Made by a program: the position numbers and the translations under genes. Positions 24,027 through 34,807 of a DNA stretch of 64,000 nucleotides are shown piece after piece. Source of the DNA: Agriotes lineatus (Eukaryota > Arthropoda > Insecta > Coleoptera > Elateridae); assembly GCA_940337035.1 (NCBI GenBank), contig CALNHX010001954.1, forward strand, positions 62,001 through 126,000, in the 5' to 3' direction. How positions within the stretch are numbered: the stretch's first letter is position 1; each line of letters starts with the position of its first letter. The notes under the pieces are model-generated. The model saw only the letters and a program-made list of their open reading frames with translations, did no database searches and was not told the origin of the DNA.

Positions 24027-25036
24027 TGTTAGCTTTTTATTTACCTTTAGGTCGGCGTTCTATATTTTTAACTCAACAATTGATCACCATAAAAGTGTAC
24101 TTGAGGCCCGTTTCTAGCAACAGTGAAGACGTCGCGAATTATTTGATTAAGATGTTAAAGGGAGCGCCAACAAATTATACTCAGGTACACTGATATAGGT
24201 CAAGAAACTTGTAACTTCACTTTATATCTCATGAAACAATTATCGAACTCACTGATTGAAATTAAAATGAAAGAGAGCAATACCTTTAACTAGCTTTATT
24301 GTTACTCAAACGTTGACCATTATTCAATTAGGCTCTACTATTTGAACGGGGACTCCACTTAACTTAAACCACTAATATGTTTCATGTTTACACAGCGTTT
24401 TTATATGCAAAAATATCATCAGAAATCACTTACCTGTTCGTGGTTACACTTGTAAACGTTTAATGCCTCCAATGACTCCTATTAAATGTCAGCTTGACAG
24501 CCCCAAATCGTGAGCTGTCACATGCGGCAAGTAGGCCCCAAAACTGCCTGATGACTCTCAGCAGACTAAACTTTCTGTAGGTTTTCCCGCCCAATACTAG
24601 TTGCTATAATTCGAACTTCAAGATAAAATGAGGCAGACGCCAAAATAACTATACGTACCCTGTTAACAGGCAATAACTATGCAAACGTTAATCCGTGGTT
24701 TCCTAAATCGCTTCTAAGCTCGAATCTATATTCGTCGGAAAAGTGATACTCGCTTCTAAAATCTCCTACCAGGACGGTTGGCCAGTAATATTCCCTACTA
24801 TAACCAAACCATTTAAAATGGCGAGATTATCACCAAATAACCCACGAAACTTCTTGCACGTTCAAATGCTGTCACACGTTTTTTCCAAAACAAAAACCGT
24901 TGTTTATTTTCCCCCATTGCCAATCTGATATTAATTTTTATGAGCCTTTATCGCATTAACCCCACTTGATCTTTTATTCTCTAATTATATAACGTAAACT
25001 ACTAGTATAGTGCCAGAATGCTTTTAGCACGTAACA
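24027..25036 (-). repeat. 5' LTR (long form)
   Basis: A direct copy of 17616-18117 with an additional internal segment of about 525 bp. Ends are TG...CA on either reading. The 61-codon and 85-codon open frames that recur in both LTRs are part of the repeat, not genes. Confidence 0.8.
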
Positions 25037-25241
25037 AGTGGCAAAAATCAAATTTTTTCCTTGGGATTTTATCAGTTTCTATTACCACATATCCATGGCA
25101 ACCACTAAGTATGTTGTTTTAATCGAGGTGGTATTTCAAAAACGTCATTTAAACTGTCATTGTGCATCAGTATTTGTCAAAATGAACTGATATTTGGGAA
25201 ATAGTCCACAAAATGCATTTCGGGTTCATGATTTTGTTCAG

Positions 25242-25365
25242 AAAATGTTTTACTCAAGGTTTGTTTTTTTGGCAATGCCCCTCGACAAACTAACTTTGAC
25301 AAATTTGATCAAGTTAGTTTGTCGTGTGACATTGCCAAAACAAAGTACTTTCGTAAAACATTTTT
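25242..25365. repeat. 124-bp hairpin palindrome
   Basis: Arms of about 55 bp (25242-25298 and 25309-25365) share AATGTTTTAC and GACAAACTAACTT in inverted form, separated by a loop of about 10 bases. There is no coding sequence. Confidence 0.7.
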
Positions 25366-25483
25366 ACTGGCAAAATTATTTGCCCTTAATACATTATTAC
25401 TGAAAAACTAATTTATGAAAAACATAATTTTTGGTAACGTTTTCTTTCATTCAATGGTTTTCTTTGAATTGGAGACAAAAGCG

Positions 25484-26316
25484 GACGCGCCAAAACCGGA
25501 CGCGTACTTAAATCACGACAAAACCGGACACCTCAGTTTATCTCATGAGTCATAGCACCAAGTCTGCGACATTAGCGGACACTTATTATAATATTGCAAT
25601 TAAATATATACTAGCAGTCCAGTGAGACAAATGTCTCATTTAATAAAACAAAAAAGACCGTCCCGGACGGACCAGCGTCCCGGAAGGACGGAAATCACGT
25701 ATTTTCTCGAAAACCGGAAGTGTCACGCGACGACTGAAATTCGGTTCCTGACCTGACATGACCATTCCAAACATATAACTTTCATAACTTTTTTCTCTAT
25801 CTCTTACGGTTTGGCTGCTGAAACAGCGTCCCAGACAGACACGTCTATTAGATAAAGGATTTATGATTTGTAGGCTCTTATACCTATACTCATTAGAACA
25901 TTTAATAACTAGTGATGGTTGGAATATAACGTAATAAAAATAAATATATATAAAATGGTTGAAACAAAGGGATTGTAGATAAAACAGAGATTACTATTTA
26001 GTATCTTTCTTTTCTACATGTACATATTTCGAAAGTGCACTTACGATAAGTTTGTTAACATCCCACCCCTAACAGTTTTAGACCTTCCTTCACATTTTCT
26101 CCAGGCTGACGACTGGCAGCAAAGGGCTGGCGCGTTTAGAAGTCTTTTTTTATGTTTTTAAAATGTTTTTTGTTGTTTTTTTATATGCTAATGTATTTAC
26201 AATATAAAACTCATGAAAAGTAAAATAACAATTTTAGATTTTTAAGTTTCTTTTGATATAACTACAATTTATTGTTTATTCAAGTTTCTGAATATAGGCT
26301 AATGTCCGCAAACACT
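25484..26316 (+). repeat. Left arm of the large fold-back element
   Basis: It begins with two imperfect 15-bp units (AAAAGCGGACGCG and AAAACCGGACGCG), then AAAACCGGACACC and ATTAGCGGACACT. Everything except 25617-25864 has an inverted counterpart in the right arm. Confidence 0.7.
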
Positions 26317-26419
26317 TTTTTAAATCGCCAGTTTCATTGTACTTAACTAATGTTTTTGCTATTCGTTCGTCAAGTTTTATATAAGCTTTTTTCTTCGGTT
26401 TCCTTCGATATTTAGGTTT
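26276..26419 (-). CDS. Unrecognised C-terminal coding fragment
   Basis: A 47-codon frame reads KPKYRRKPKKKAYIKLDERI and ends QKLE followed by TAA. An upstream stretch (about 26420-26490) in a neighbouring frame continues as EAEHSDFYMTK, suggesting one frameshift. The last ten codons lie within the inverted arm, so they are also present on the plus strand at about 35882-35914. It is basic and has coding-like composition. It may be the tail of the fold-back element's own protein. No family is recognised. Confidence 0.35.
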   Translation of the reverse strand, partial: KPKYRRKPKKKAYIKLDERIAKTLVKYNETGDLKKCLRTLAYIQKLE

Positions 26420-26778
26420 ATTTTGTCATATAAAAATCACTATGCTCAGCTTCAGTTTTTAAACACTTTATGAGAGCAAAAGTTTTTAAGTATGCTGTTT
26501 AAACGATGGTTCCAGCCTTTTGTGATCATGGCTACTTGATAATGGCACGTCTTAATTACAACCAAAAACCTTTAATAGGCATTTTAAGCTAAACGGTTGC
26601 TCTTACGCTTATAAACTAAGAGTATATTATTTTTGTGTATTTTAATTCTCTTTTAGATAGTAAAAAATTTTAAAAATTGTTACATATAACGAAGTTAGAG
26701 CTAAAAAAGTTTTGAAAGATAGGTAAAGTGCCCTTTACAGTCAAGTCTAGTTTATGAAATTTTTCTTATTATTGCAGC

Positions 26779-27454
26779 TGAACAGATTCCCCTGGAGGCT
26801 GTAGAAATCAGGCGTCCGTTACGTTATTTTGCTGGTTCCATCCCTTATGTTAAGCGCAGAACTGAGACAGCAGTTTCCGCTTTAAGACAGCTTAGTCATG
26901 CCACTTAACGGGATGATAATTCGTCACTGTGTGAGATGCAGCCTCACATCCCTTAATTATTTATAGGCTTGGACCCACAGCGACGCAGTAAGTGAATCTA
27001 ACAAGTAAATGCAGACTGGTTTATTACAAAAATAATTGTTCTATATATACAAACAAATTTGCTTAGATCATAGTAATATACAAAGTTCATTTCTAATAAC
27101 AGGTGCAATGTATTATATTCAGTAGGTTAATTTACTAGTCTTGCAAAACAATACTCAGCGGTTTTGCTTCCGTGATATGATATGGACTCCATGAACTCGA
27201 GCGTCTTTTATGCTGAGCTGCGATTGTAGGCATTTAAACCTTGTCACGGCCTTGCGTAATTGTGTACGCGAAGCCGTGTAAAAATGCTGAGCGGCGACTG
27301 CGAGGTGTTTAAACTTGACTGTGAGTAGGTCGCCGCGCTTGCATAATGCAATATTGCGTTTTTGGTGGCTTTTAACTTTTAGAATGTTTCGTAAAATTTA
27401 AATGAATAATTATAAATTTATATCTGGTTAATCTGTTAAAGACAAGATTAAACA
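26779..27454 (-). repeat. 3' LTR of the BEL element
   Basis: Begins TGTTTAATC on the minus strand and ends in CTGTTCA. It differs from the 5' LTR at one position by eye. The stop codon of the long internal frame falls inside this LTR at 27372. Confidence 0.95.
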
Positions 27455-30400
27455 TATTGCCAATTTTAAGCCACAAAAAAGCAAACCGATAAATTATATT
27501 GTTTCTTCGAGATTGAGCGTTTTGAGAGGATATTCTTCTGCCTGGGGTTGTGCGGGTGGTGGCTTCCTTCGTGTTATTCGTTGCCGAATGTAGTAGATAG
27601 CTCCTAGTAGGGCAGCGGTTCCCAAAAGGCTGCCTGTGACCCCAATAGACAGGTGAGAATGATGTCGGATGGCTTTCCAGGTGAAGTTTTTTTATATGCT
27701 CCTGGAAATCTAACTGCGATGCTTGTAGGTCTTCGAAGTGGTCTGACTGAGTTAGTACAGGTTCCTCTGCGATTTCTGAAAATGAGTTTGTTGTGATTGG
27801 GTTGGTAATATTGATACTGATAGCCTTGGAGTATCCAGCCAGGATCTTGTATTTTCTGTTGTGCCTTGGGGTTAATGTATTCCTCGCAGTTTGGATGATG
27901 CAATCCGATGAAATTTGAATGACACCTGTAGTGTTGACGGTGACTTCTTCCCTGTTTCCACTACAAGTGATTGCTATGCGGGTTGGTTTACTGACTACAA
28001 ATAGCCAGGTGTTTTCCATGTACAATTGTTTCCAAATAATGGACTGGATGCGATGTCTTCGTAGGAGACATTGACTGGTTTCTACTCGGTGATATATATC
28101 GTCAATGATGCAGTTTGGGTTGTTTTCAATTCCTTTAACTACCGTTGGACTGCAAACATAGGTAGTGGGAGAAATTTGTAGCTCTTCTTTGAATTCTTCA
28201 TCTGTTTCGTGGAAGTACATTTGTAGGTTGTAATCCACAGCGAAGATTCCTTTCGGCACATCGATCATCCAGTAGGATCCATTGCTGATTTGGAGAGGAA
28301 TTGGTGTCACTTTAATTAAGGAGTATTCCGTTTTTTCCACTATGATGAAATACCCTTGGACGTTGATGTAGATGTCGTCATGCCCAATGTCAACCTTTAG
28401 AATTGGCGTTGGTAATATCTCCAAATTTGGTGAAAGTTTACTGGTTGCATTAGCGAGGATCTGTTTAATTTGAGCAGGTGTTATTAGCTCGTACAGATTA
28501 CCTTGCTGAAAGTGAACGTTTAAGATGTGAATATGGTAGTTGCACAGTTCACTAATTACATTTGTGGCGACTTGGTACACACTGATGATGTGAATATTTA
28601 GTCGGTTGGAGTCGGTTGCTTTATACCATTTGTCCATGTTGTTAATGGCCCGGATTCCTTGGTTTAATTTTTCTTGGAAATGTTCCAGCTTCTTGTCGAT
28701 TCGTTCTTCGGTTTCATTAAACCTGGAAAGTGCTGATAGCAAGAATTTGGATTGTTGACTGTCCATTTTTATTAGTTCCTGTTGATTCTTGTCTAGCCTG
28801 TCTATATCTTGATAGACTTCATCGTTGACTCCAAAAATTGATGTTAATACTGTGCCAAGGACTCCTCTTTTTTCTCGTCTTGTTATTATTTCTTCCATAC
28901 CATCTCTAATCCATTCCATTTGCTTTTTCTGTTCCAGAAGATGATGCACCAGTGTCTTGCATAATGTGTCTTCGGACAGTTCTTTTGCAGAGTCGCAGAG
29001 ATTGTCGAATTTGTCTACCATGTCTGTGACTGTTTCGAAGTCTTCTTCGATCTTCCCCCTCTCGAACTGGATTTCGATCCGGAATGTTCCTCTCTCAATC
29101 TTCCCGTGTCCAATGTGTTCTACATAGTACCCGCTGTCTGGTTTTTGGATATTAAATTCTGCTTTACTTAATGTATTGGTGGTAAGAAGGGTAAAGATGA
29201 GTAACAGCAGTTTCCATTTGGACGCGACAGATTTCCTTGGTGCTGGGGATGATCGTGTCTGGATAATGTTAGTTGAAATTTTATCTTCTGCCTCTGGTTC
29301 CTGCGATTCCTCGGTAGTTGCTGGTAATGGAATGATGCTGCCTATGGATCGTTTTAGCTGATGTCCTCCTGATTTCTGGAGCGTCACTACTCGTACTGAT
29401 CCATCGGCTGCTGGATGAGTTGCAGTGACTCTTGCTAAAGGCCACTTACTAGGATTGATACTATCTTCTTTGATTAACACTAAATCTCCAACTTTAGTGT
29501 TCTCCAATGGTTTCTTCCATTTGTTTCGTTGCTGTAATCCATGAAGGTAGTCCGAGCTCCATGATTTCCAAAAATCTTGCTTGATCTTTTGGATTATCCT
29601 CCAACGATTCGATAGATTTGAAGATATTGGAGTGTTGATTGGGTCTGGTGGCGATATGATTTCCCTCCCTATTAGGAAATGGCCTGGCGTCAGAGCAGTT
29701 GTGTCCTCAATATCGTTGCCTTGTGGACATAGAGGACGTGAGTTTAGGCAGGCCTCAATTTGGCAGAGAAGAGTTGTTAACTCTTCAAAGGTGAGAGTAG
29801 CGTGGCCAATAGTTCTCTTCAGATGATGCTTCATTGATTTTACCCCTGCTTCCCATATCCCTCCGAAGTGAGGGGCTATTGGAGGGATGAAGTGCCATTG
29901 GGTACCACCGGTTGCTAAGGTTTCTTGGACAACTGGGCCTTCAATTGTTTGGCGGGTTTCCTTGTCCAACACTTTTCTTGCGCCAACGAAGTTTGTTCCG
30001 TTGTCGCTGTATAGGTGTGCACAGCGTCCTCTTCGGGCAGTAAACCTCCTGAAGACTGCTAGGAAGCTGTTGGTTGTCATGTCGCTGACGGCCTCTAGGT
30101 GGATTGCCTTGGTTGATAGACAGACAAAAACAGCAATGTACCCTTTGTGCGAAGAATGCCCTCTTCCCTTGGATGTTCGGATCTGTATTGGGCCGGCGTA
30201 GTCCACTCCGGAATGGAAGAATGGAGGAGTTGAATTCACTCTGGTTGATGGAAGATTTCCCATCAGTTGCTGTGCTGCCTCTGCTTTGTATCGTAGACAT
30301 CGGAAACACTTCTGGATGCTGGAGCTGACTGCTTTCTTCGCGTTGATGATCCAATATTTTCTTTGGATATATGAGAGAGTGAGTTGGGTGCCACCGTGCA

Positions 30401-33400
30401 GCGTGCGTAGATGCGCCTCTTGGATTATTAGTTTGGAAATATGACTGGAGTACGGGAGTATGATTGGGTGTTTTTCATTGAAGGACAAGGTGGAATTTTC
30501 TAATCTTCCTCCAACACGGATTATTCCATGCTGATCGATGAAGGGATTGAGGTTGGCAAGCTTGTTACTGGAACTCACATATTTGTTCTGCCGGAGTTGA
30601 GATCCTGTTGCCCTCAAAATAGGATCACTTCCTTGGATGACCTTAACGAGTAGGAGGATGGTGTCGTCCATTTCCTTCACTGATAGGCATCCTGATTGAG
30701 TGGGAAGTCGCTTACACTTGTTGATGAATCTTCGGCAATGTGACATGACTCGTACCATTCTTGTTAGAGAAGAAAAACGATGAACGACTTCGTTCTCGTC
30801 TTGATGAATGGTAGTTTGATGCACAGTGTAACTTCTTGCTTCTTCCTCGGTGGTTGCGGTGTCTGGTTGACACGGCCATGAACTCTTGTTAACTAGCCAG
30901 CTCGGTCCGTCCCACCATAGGAGATGATTCTTTAGTTTTTCTGGACTAGTGCCTCGGGAGATGACGTCTGCAGGATTCTCTTCGGATTTGACGTGGTTCC
31001 AATGTTGAGCCGGAATTAGATTGTTGATTTCGGCTACTCGATTCGCGACGAACGTCTTCCATCGTACCGGGTCTCCTTTTATCCATCCTAATGTAACCAT
31101 GGAGTCGGTCCAGGCGAAGATAGACACCTTAGGAAGGTCTAATGCTGCAATTACCCTTTGAAGTAGATTGGAAAGGAGTACTGCTGCGCAGAGTTCCAGT
31201 CTTGGTAATGTCGTCTTGGCTCGGGCTGGTGCCACCTTGGATTTGGCTATTAATAAGGATACCTTGACTTGGCCGGATGATGTGGTGACTCTGGTATAAA
31301 TCGCGGCCCCGAAAGCTCTTTCGGAGGCGTCACAGAATCCCTGCAGCTCTACTAGAGATTCCCTTTTGATAAACAACCACCTTGGTAAGGTAATTTCTTC
31401 CACTGCCTTGAGTTGAGACCTGAGCGTCTCCCATTTGCCTTGGATATTTTCAGACACTGGGTCATCCCATTTGATATTTTCGAGCCATAGTTCTTGGATG
31501 AGTAGCTTGGCAGTGATGATGACGGGTGCTAACCATCCCAATGGGTCGAAAATTTTGGCAACTTCGGATAGTATGGTGCGTTTGGTGGATTCCTGTTGCT
31601 TAACGTCTACCTTAAAACAGAAAACATCTTCATATGGAGACCAGTGAATGCCCAAGGACTTTTTTACGCCGTCTTCACTTATTTCGAGGTATGTTTGTTC
31701 CTTTAACTCTTCTGGGAGTTCTTGAATGATGGCTGACTCATTACTGCACCATTTATGTAGAGTAAAGCCTCCACGCTTTAGTAAGGAAATGAGCTGACCT
31801 TGTTGTTGGATCGCTTCTTCCACAGTGTCGGCCCCAGAAAGCACGTCGTCCACGTAGAAATCTTTCTTCACTGCTTCTGAAGCTAATGGAAATGAGACCT
31901 TTTCGTCCTGTGCGAGTTGATGCAAGGTTCGAATGGCAAGATAGGGAGCTGATGCGGTTCCATAAGTGACGGTGCACAGCTTATATTCCCTGATTGGCTG
32001 TGATTTGTCGAATCTCCATAGGACTCTTTGGTACTCCTGGTCTTGGTTGTTCATTCTGATTTGTCGGTACATTTTTTCAATGTCTGCAGAAAAAACAATC
32101 CTGTGTGTCCTCCATCGAAGTAGAATGTCGACCAGTTCTTGCTGAAGTTTAGGTCCAGCGTACATCATCTCATTTAAGGATTTTCCGTGAGAGGCCTTGC
32201 TAGAGGCATCGAAAACGACACGAAGCCTGGTTGATGAACTTGCTTCTCGGATGACGCCATGGTGGGGAATGTAATACTTGCCGTTATTCTCATCTTCCCT
32301 TGCCACCTTTTCCATATGTCCTAAATCCAAGTATTCTTGCATGAATTTCTTGTATTGGACTGCTAGATCTTGATCTTGTCCTAATTTCTTCTCCAGATGT
32401 ATGAATCGTGCCAATGCTGAGGGTTTGGACCTTCCCATGTGTACTGGAGTTTGTTTGAATGGAATCCTTACTACGTATCTTCCATCTACGTCTCGCTGGA
32501 CTGTGTCTGTGAATTTATTTTCACATACCTGATCATCTGGGGAAAGTTTCCTTTGAGGAGAAGCCTCTTCAATGTTCCAGAATTTCTGCAACTGCTCATC
32601 CTCTTCAATTTTGGCAACCATGGTGTTGACCTTAAGGCTGGTGGGAGGTCGTCTTCCCATGGTTCCTGATAAGATCCATCCCAATTCGGTATTCTGTCCT
32701 AGGATGCCATCTTTGGATTTCTTGATTCCTTCGAGAATTATTTGGGAATATTCTTCAGCGCCTAGAAGTATATCTATGGGGCCAGGTCGGTTGAAGGTTG
32801 GATCGGCGATGAAGACATGTTTCCAGGCATCCATTTTTATGTTCGGAATGGGTGATGAAGGCATGGTTTTTGTAAGTTTGGGAAGTACCAGTAAAGTAAC
32901 AGGTAAGGAAAATTTACTTGGAAATCTTGGCGTAATCAAACCTGTGATTTTCCATTTTGCGACTTTTGTTTCGCTGTTCCCAATTCCGGAGATTTCTGCT
33001 CGAACCTTGGTCCTGGGTAACGCTAATAATTCGGCTGCGGCTTCGGTGATGAAGGAACCTTGAGACCCTGGATCTATCAAGACCCTCAAGAGATGAGTCA
33101 TCCCGGATGCTGCCTTAACTTGAACCGTTGCTGTGGCCAGTAGCACTTGGCTCTTCTTTGCGCCTAGGTTGGCGGCAATGATTGTGGGTTTTGGCTTCTT
33201 CTCTGGAGCGTTGGAGGTCTGCATGGCTGCTGCGTGAGAAAACGTCTTCATCTTCGGAGCAGGTATCGGCTTTGATGGCGGCTGTGCCTTGTGAAGCAGA
33301 GTATGGTGTGGAAAGCGGCAGATTTTGCAGTTATAATACGAACGACATTGTATATTAGAATCGTGTCGCAAACATCGAAAGCACAATCGGTAGGTTCTTA

Positions 33401-34718
33401 CCACTTCTTGCTTTTCGTGGGTGGAGAGCCTCTGGAATTGACCACAGTTATCGATGTAATGGTCCCCATTGCACATCTTGCAGTTGAGATATCCGGCAGC
33501 GTAATTTTTCTGTGGCTTGTCCTGAGTTGGTTTTCGAGCTCCATCAATGGATTCCAAGGATTGGAACCGCATTTGTAAGAAGGCCATTAGAGTTTGGTGA
33601 TCCTGAACTTCATTTGGGCACTGAAGCGATTGCTCATATAATTTGTTAGTTTCAGGATCCCATTTTCGAGTAATAACTCGGTTAATCCACGGACCCCAGC
33701 TGTCGGTGGAAATGCCCAAATTTTTGATTGCTTCCACACATTCCTTAGTGGAGTCATGCAATCTTTTCAACCCTTGGGCTGATTCCTTGGAGAGGACCGG
33801 CTGATCGAAGATGGTGTCTAGCAATTTGGTTAGAATAAGGCGATTATTTTGATACCTTTGTTGCAGCAAATTCCAAGCGGTGTTGTAGTTGGCTTGAGTC
33901 ACTGCGAGATGCTGGATTAGTCGGCTGGGCTCTCCCTTGACATGCGTTTTTAAATACTGCATTTTGATGACATCATCCATGTTTTGGTTGTCATCTACTA
34001 ATTTGGTGAATAGGTCCTTAAAAGTGGCCCATTCCTCATAATTTCCCTCGTATATGGGGATTTTAACTTGAGGAAGCGAGATGGCTGATGCTTGCTCGTT
34101 CCTTGTTGGTGCTTGTAACAAATTAATTAAATTTCGGTACCTGTCTTTCAACGTAGTAAATTCAGGACTGAAGTGCGTCTGGTTTGAATCCATCTCGTTA
34201 GACATGACTTCTTCGTCCATCTCGATCACCCGGTCCCATTCTTCCTTTAATTCCCTCTTTGTGATGGCGGGCCTTCCGAGTGCTTGTTCCAGTTGGGCGT
34301 CGTCCAAAGATTGCTTAAAATTCTGCATCCGAATCTGCAGTTTTCGGATACGAACCTTTTGCTCGGGATTTACAACTGTTTCCTCTCGCCTCCTAGTTTC
34401 AGAGGGGTCGGGATTTTCAGTTGCCTTTAAACAGCTCTGCAAATAACTTTTTGCTTCGCAGTAGATGGCTTTAATTTGTTCGTAATACCCTGTGGTAAAA
34501 TAATTATGTGTAGGAATACTTAGCTGCACCATTTTGGCGTGATTTTTGGTCACGGCGTTCCAAGTTTCGTCCAGCGTCTTGTTTCGGCTGGCGATGTAAG
34601 CTTCTGTTTTTCGGCTGGCAGGGTCCTTTTTGCTGTTGGAAAATACCTGCGTGATCTTCTGGCCGAGTTCTTCTTGGGCGACAGCTAGCTGATTGAATTC
34701 CTCCATATTGTTTGCCAT
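27372..34718 (-). CDS. BEL Gag-Pol-Env-like polyprotein, 2448 codons, 3' frameshift
   Basis: Domains in order, by residue: a gag region (DUF1759-like); zinc knuckles starting C413-x2-C416-x3-H420-x4-C425; an aspartic protease with D549 in LIDPGSQGSF; a reverse transcriptase with Y955-V-D-D; RNase H near 1125-1240; an integrase zinc finger starting H1436/H1441; and a catalytic triad D1506, D1572 and E1623. A hydrophobic signal-like stretch follows at about 1834-1852, then an ectodomain-like region with a furin-type RREKR at 1947-1951 before a glycine-rich hydrophobic start. All this is in one frame without a stop. Near 27695 a run of seven A appears to shift the frame: the membrane-spanning hydrophobic segment lies in another frame at about 27593-27660, so env here is broken at its C terminus. 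The 5' parts look intact. The ATG at 34718 follows the primer site by about 70 bases. Confidence 0.93.
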   Translation of the reverse strand: MANNMEEFNQLAVAQEELGQKITQVFSNSKKDPASRKTEAYIASRNKTLDETWNAVTKNHAKMVQLSIPTHNYFTTGYYEQIKAIYCEAKSYLQSCLKATENPDPSETRRREETVVNPEQKVRIRKLQIRMQNFKQSLDDAQLEQALGRPAITKRELKEEWDRVIEMDEEVMSNEMDSNQTHFSPEFTTLKDRYRNLINLLQAPTRNEQASAISLPQVKIPIYEGNYEEWATFKDLFTKLVDDNQNMDDVIKMQYLKTHVKGEPSRLIQHLAVTQANYNTAWNLLQQRYQNNRLILTKLLDTIFDQPVLSKESAQGLKRLHDSTKECVEAIKNLGISTDSWGPWINRVITRKWDPETNKLYEQSLQCPNEVQDHQTLMAFLQMRFQSLESIDGARKPTQDKPQKNYAAGYLNCKMCNGDHYIDNCGQFQRLSTHEKQEVVRTYRLCFRCLRHDSNIQCRSYYNCKICRFPHHTLLHKAQPPSKPIPAPKMKTFSHAAAMQTSNAPEKKPKPTIIAANLGAKKSQVLLATATVQVKAASGMTHLLRVLIDPGSQGSFITEAAAELLALPRTKVRAEISGIGNSETKVAKWKITGLITPRFPSKFSLPVTLLVLPKLTKTMPSSPIPNIKMDAWKHVFIADPTFNRPGPIDILLGAEEYSQIILEGIKKSKDGILGQNTELGWILSGTMGRRPPTSLKVNTMVAKIEEDEQLQKFWNIEEASPQRKLSPDDQVCENKFTDTVQRDVDGRYVVRIPFKQTPVHMGRSKPSALARFIHLEKKLGQDQDLAVQYKKFMQEYLDLGHMEKVAREDENNGKYYIPHHGVIREASSSTRLRVVFDASSKASHGKSLNEMMYAGPKLQQELVDILLRWRTHRIVFSADIEKMYRQIRMNNQDQEYQRVLWRFDKSQPIREYKLCTVTYGTASAPYLAIRTLHQLAQDEKVSFPLASEAVKKDFYVDDVLSGADTVEEAIQQQGQLISLLKRGGFTLHKWCSNESAIIQELPEELKEQTYLEISEDGVKKSLGIHWSPYEDVFCFKVDVKQQESTKRTILSEVAKIFDPLGWLAPVIITAKLLIQELWLENIKWDDPVSENIQGKWETLRSQLKAVEEITLPRWLFIKRESLVELQGFCDASERAFGAAIYTRVTTSSGQVKVSLLIAKSKVAPARAKTTLPRLELCAAVLLSNLLQRVIAALDLPKVSIFAWTDSMVTLGWIKGDPVRWKTFVANRVAEINNLIPAQHWNHVKSEENPADVISRGTSPEKLKNHLLWWDGPSWLVNKSSWPCQPDTATTEEEARSYTVHQTTIHQDENEVVHRFSSLTRMVRVMSHCRRFINKCKRLPTQSGCLSVKEMDDTILLLVKVIQGSDPILRATGSQLRQNKYVSSSNKLANLNPFIDQHGIIRVGGRLENSTLSFNEKHPIILPYSSHISKLIIQEAHLRTLHGGTQLTLSYIQRKYWIINAKKAVSSSIQKCFRCLRYKAEAAQQLMGNLPSTRVNSTPPFFHSGVDYAGPIQIRTSKGRGHSSHKGYIAVFVCLSTKAIHLEAVSDMTTNSFLAVFRRFTARRGRCAHLYSDNGTNFVGARKVLDKETRQTIEGPVVQETLATGGTQWHFIPPIAPHFGGIWEAGVKSMKHHLKRTIGHATLTFEELTTLLCQIEACLNSRPLCPQGNDIEDTTALTPGHFLIGREIISPPDPINTPISSNLSNRWRIIQKIKQDFWKSWSSDYLHGLQQRNKWKKPLENTKVGDLVLIKEDSINPSKWPLARVTATHPAADGSVRVVTLQKSGGHQLKRSIGSIIPLPATTEESQEPEAEDKISTNIIQTRSSPAPRKSVASKWKLLLLIFTLLTTNTLSKAEFNIQKPDSGYYVEHIGHGKIERGTFRIEIQFERGKIEEDFETVTDMVDKFDNLCDSAKELSEDTLCKTLVHHLLEQKKQMEWIRDGMEEIITRREKRGVLGTVLTSIFGVNDEVYQDIDRLDKNQQELIKMDSQQSKFLLSALSRFNETEERIDKKLEHFQEKLNQGIRAINNMDKWYKATDSNRLNIHIISVYQVATNVISELCNYHIHILNVHFQQGNLYELITPAQIKQILANATSKLSPNLEILPTPILKVDIGHDDIYINVQGYFIIVEKTEYSLIKVTPIPLQISNGSYWMIDVPKGIFAVDYNLQMYFHETDEEFKEELQISPTTYVCSPTVVKGIENNPNCIIDDIYHRVETSQCLLRRHRIQSIIWKQLYMENTWLFVVSKPTRIAITCSGNREEVTVNTTGVIQISSDCIIQTARNTLTPRHNRKYKILAGYSKAISINITNPITTNSFSEIAEEPVLTQSDHFEDLQASQLDFQEHIKKLHLESHPTSFSPVYWGHRQPFGNRCPTRSYLLHSATNNTKEATTRTTPGRRISSQNAQSRRNNIIYRFAFLWLKIGNMFNLVFNRLTRYKFIIIHLNFTKHSKS

Positions 34719-34789
34719 TTTCGGGGAACCGGGTGGGTTGGTAGATGTTGTTTTCTTCTCGGGATGTACCTCTTCTTAGTTGTAGACAG

Positions 34790-34807
34790 ATCCGGCTCGA
34801 AGGACCA
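34790..34807 (-). other. Primer binding site, tRNA-Tyr type
   Basis: Minus-strand TGGTCCTTCGAGCCGGAT directly follows the 5' LTR. It matches the complement of the 3' end of insect tRNA-Tyr over 18 bases including CCA. Confidence 0.85.

Larger units (their letters stand above)
17616..25036 (-). mobile_element. Gypsy-like non-autonomous LTR retrotransposon
   Basis: Two direct long terminal repeats bound the element, both with TG...CA ends. A 4-bp duplication AGTG flanks it (17612-17615 and 25037-25040). Next to the right LTR, on the minus strand, is TGGCGCCCAACG, complementary to the 3' end of insect tRNA-Lys. A purine tract abuts the left LTR. The orientation is therefore minus, with the 5' LTR on the right. 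The interior shows no gag or pol frames of its own, and about 3 kb of it is a later LINE insertion. It resembles a LARD-type parasite dependent on an autonomous Gypsy. Gypsy is inferred from the primer site and TSD size only. Confidence 0.82.

Noticed and set aside
27604..27903. Separate small gene on the minus strand at the BEL 3' end
   Set aside because: It overlaps the env-like coding in another frame and has no independent start context or domain. It is best seen as a by-product of the frame change.
29176..34446. Several plus-strand open frames (for example 32572-33063 and 34081-34446)
   Set aside because: They are antisense shadows of the long BEL frame on the minus strand and have no motifs of their own.
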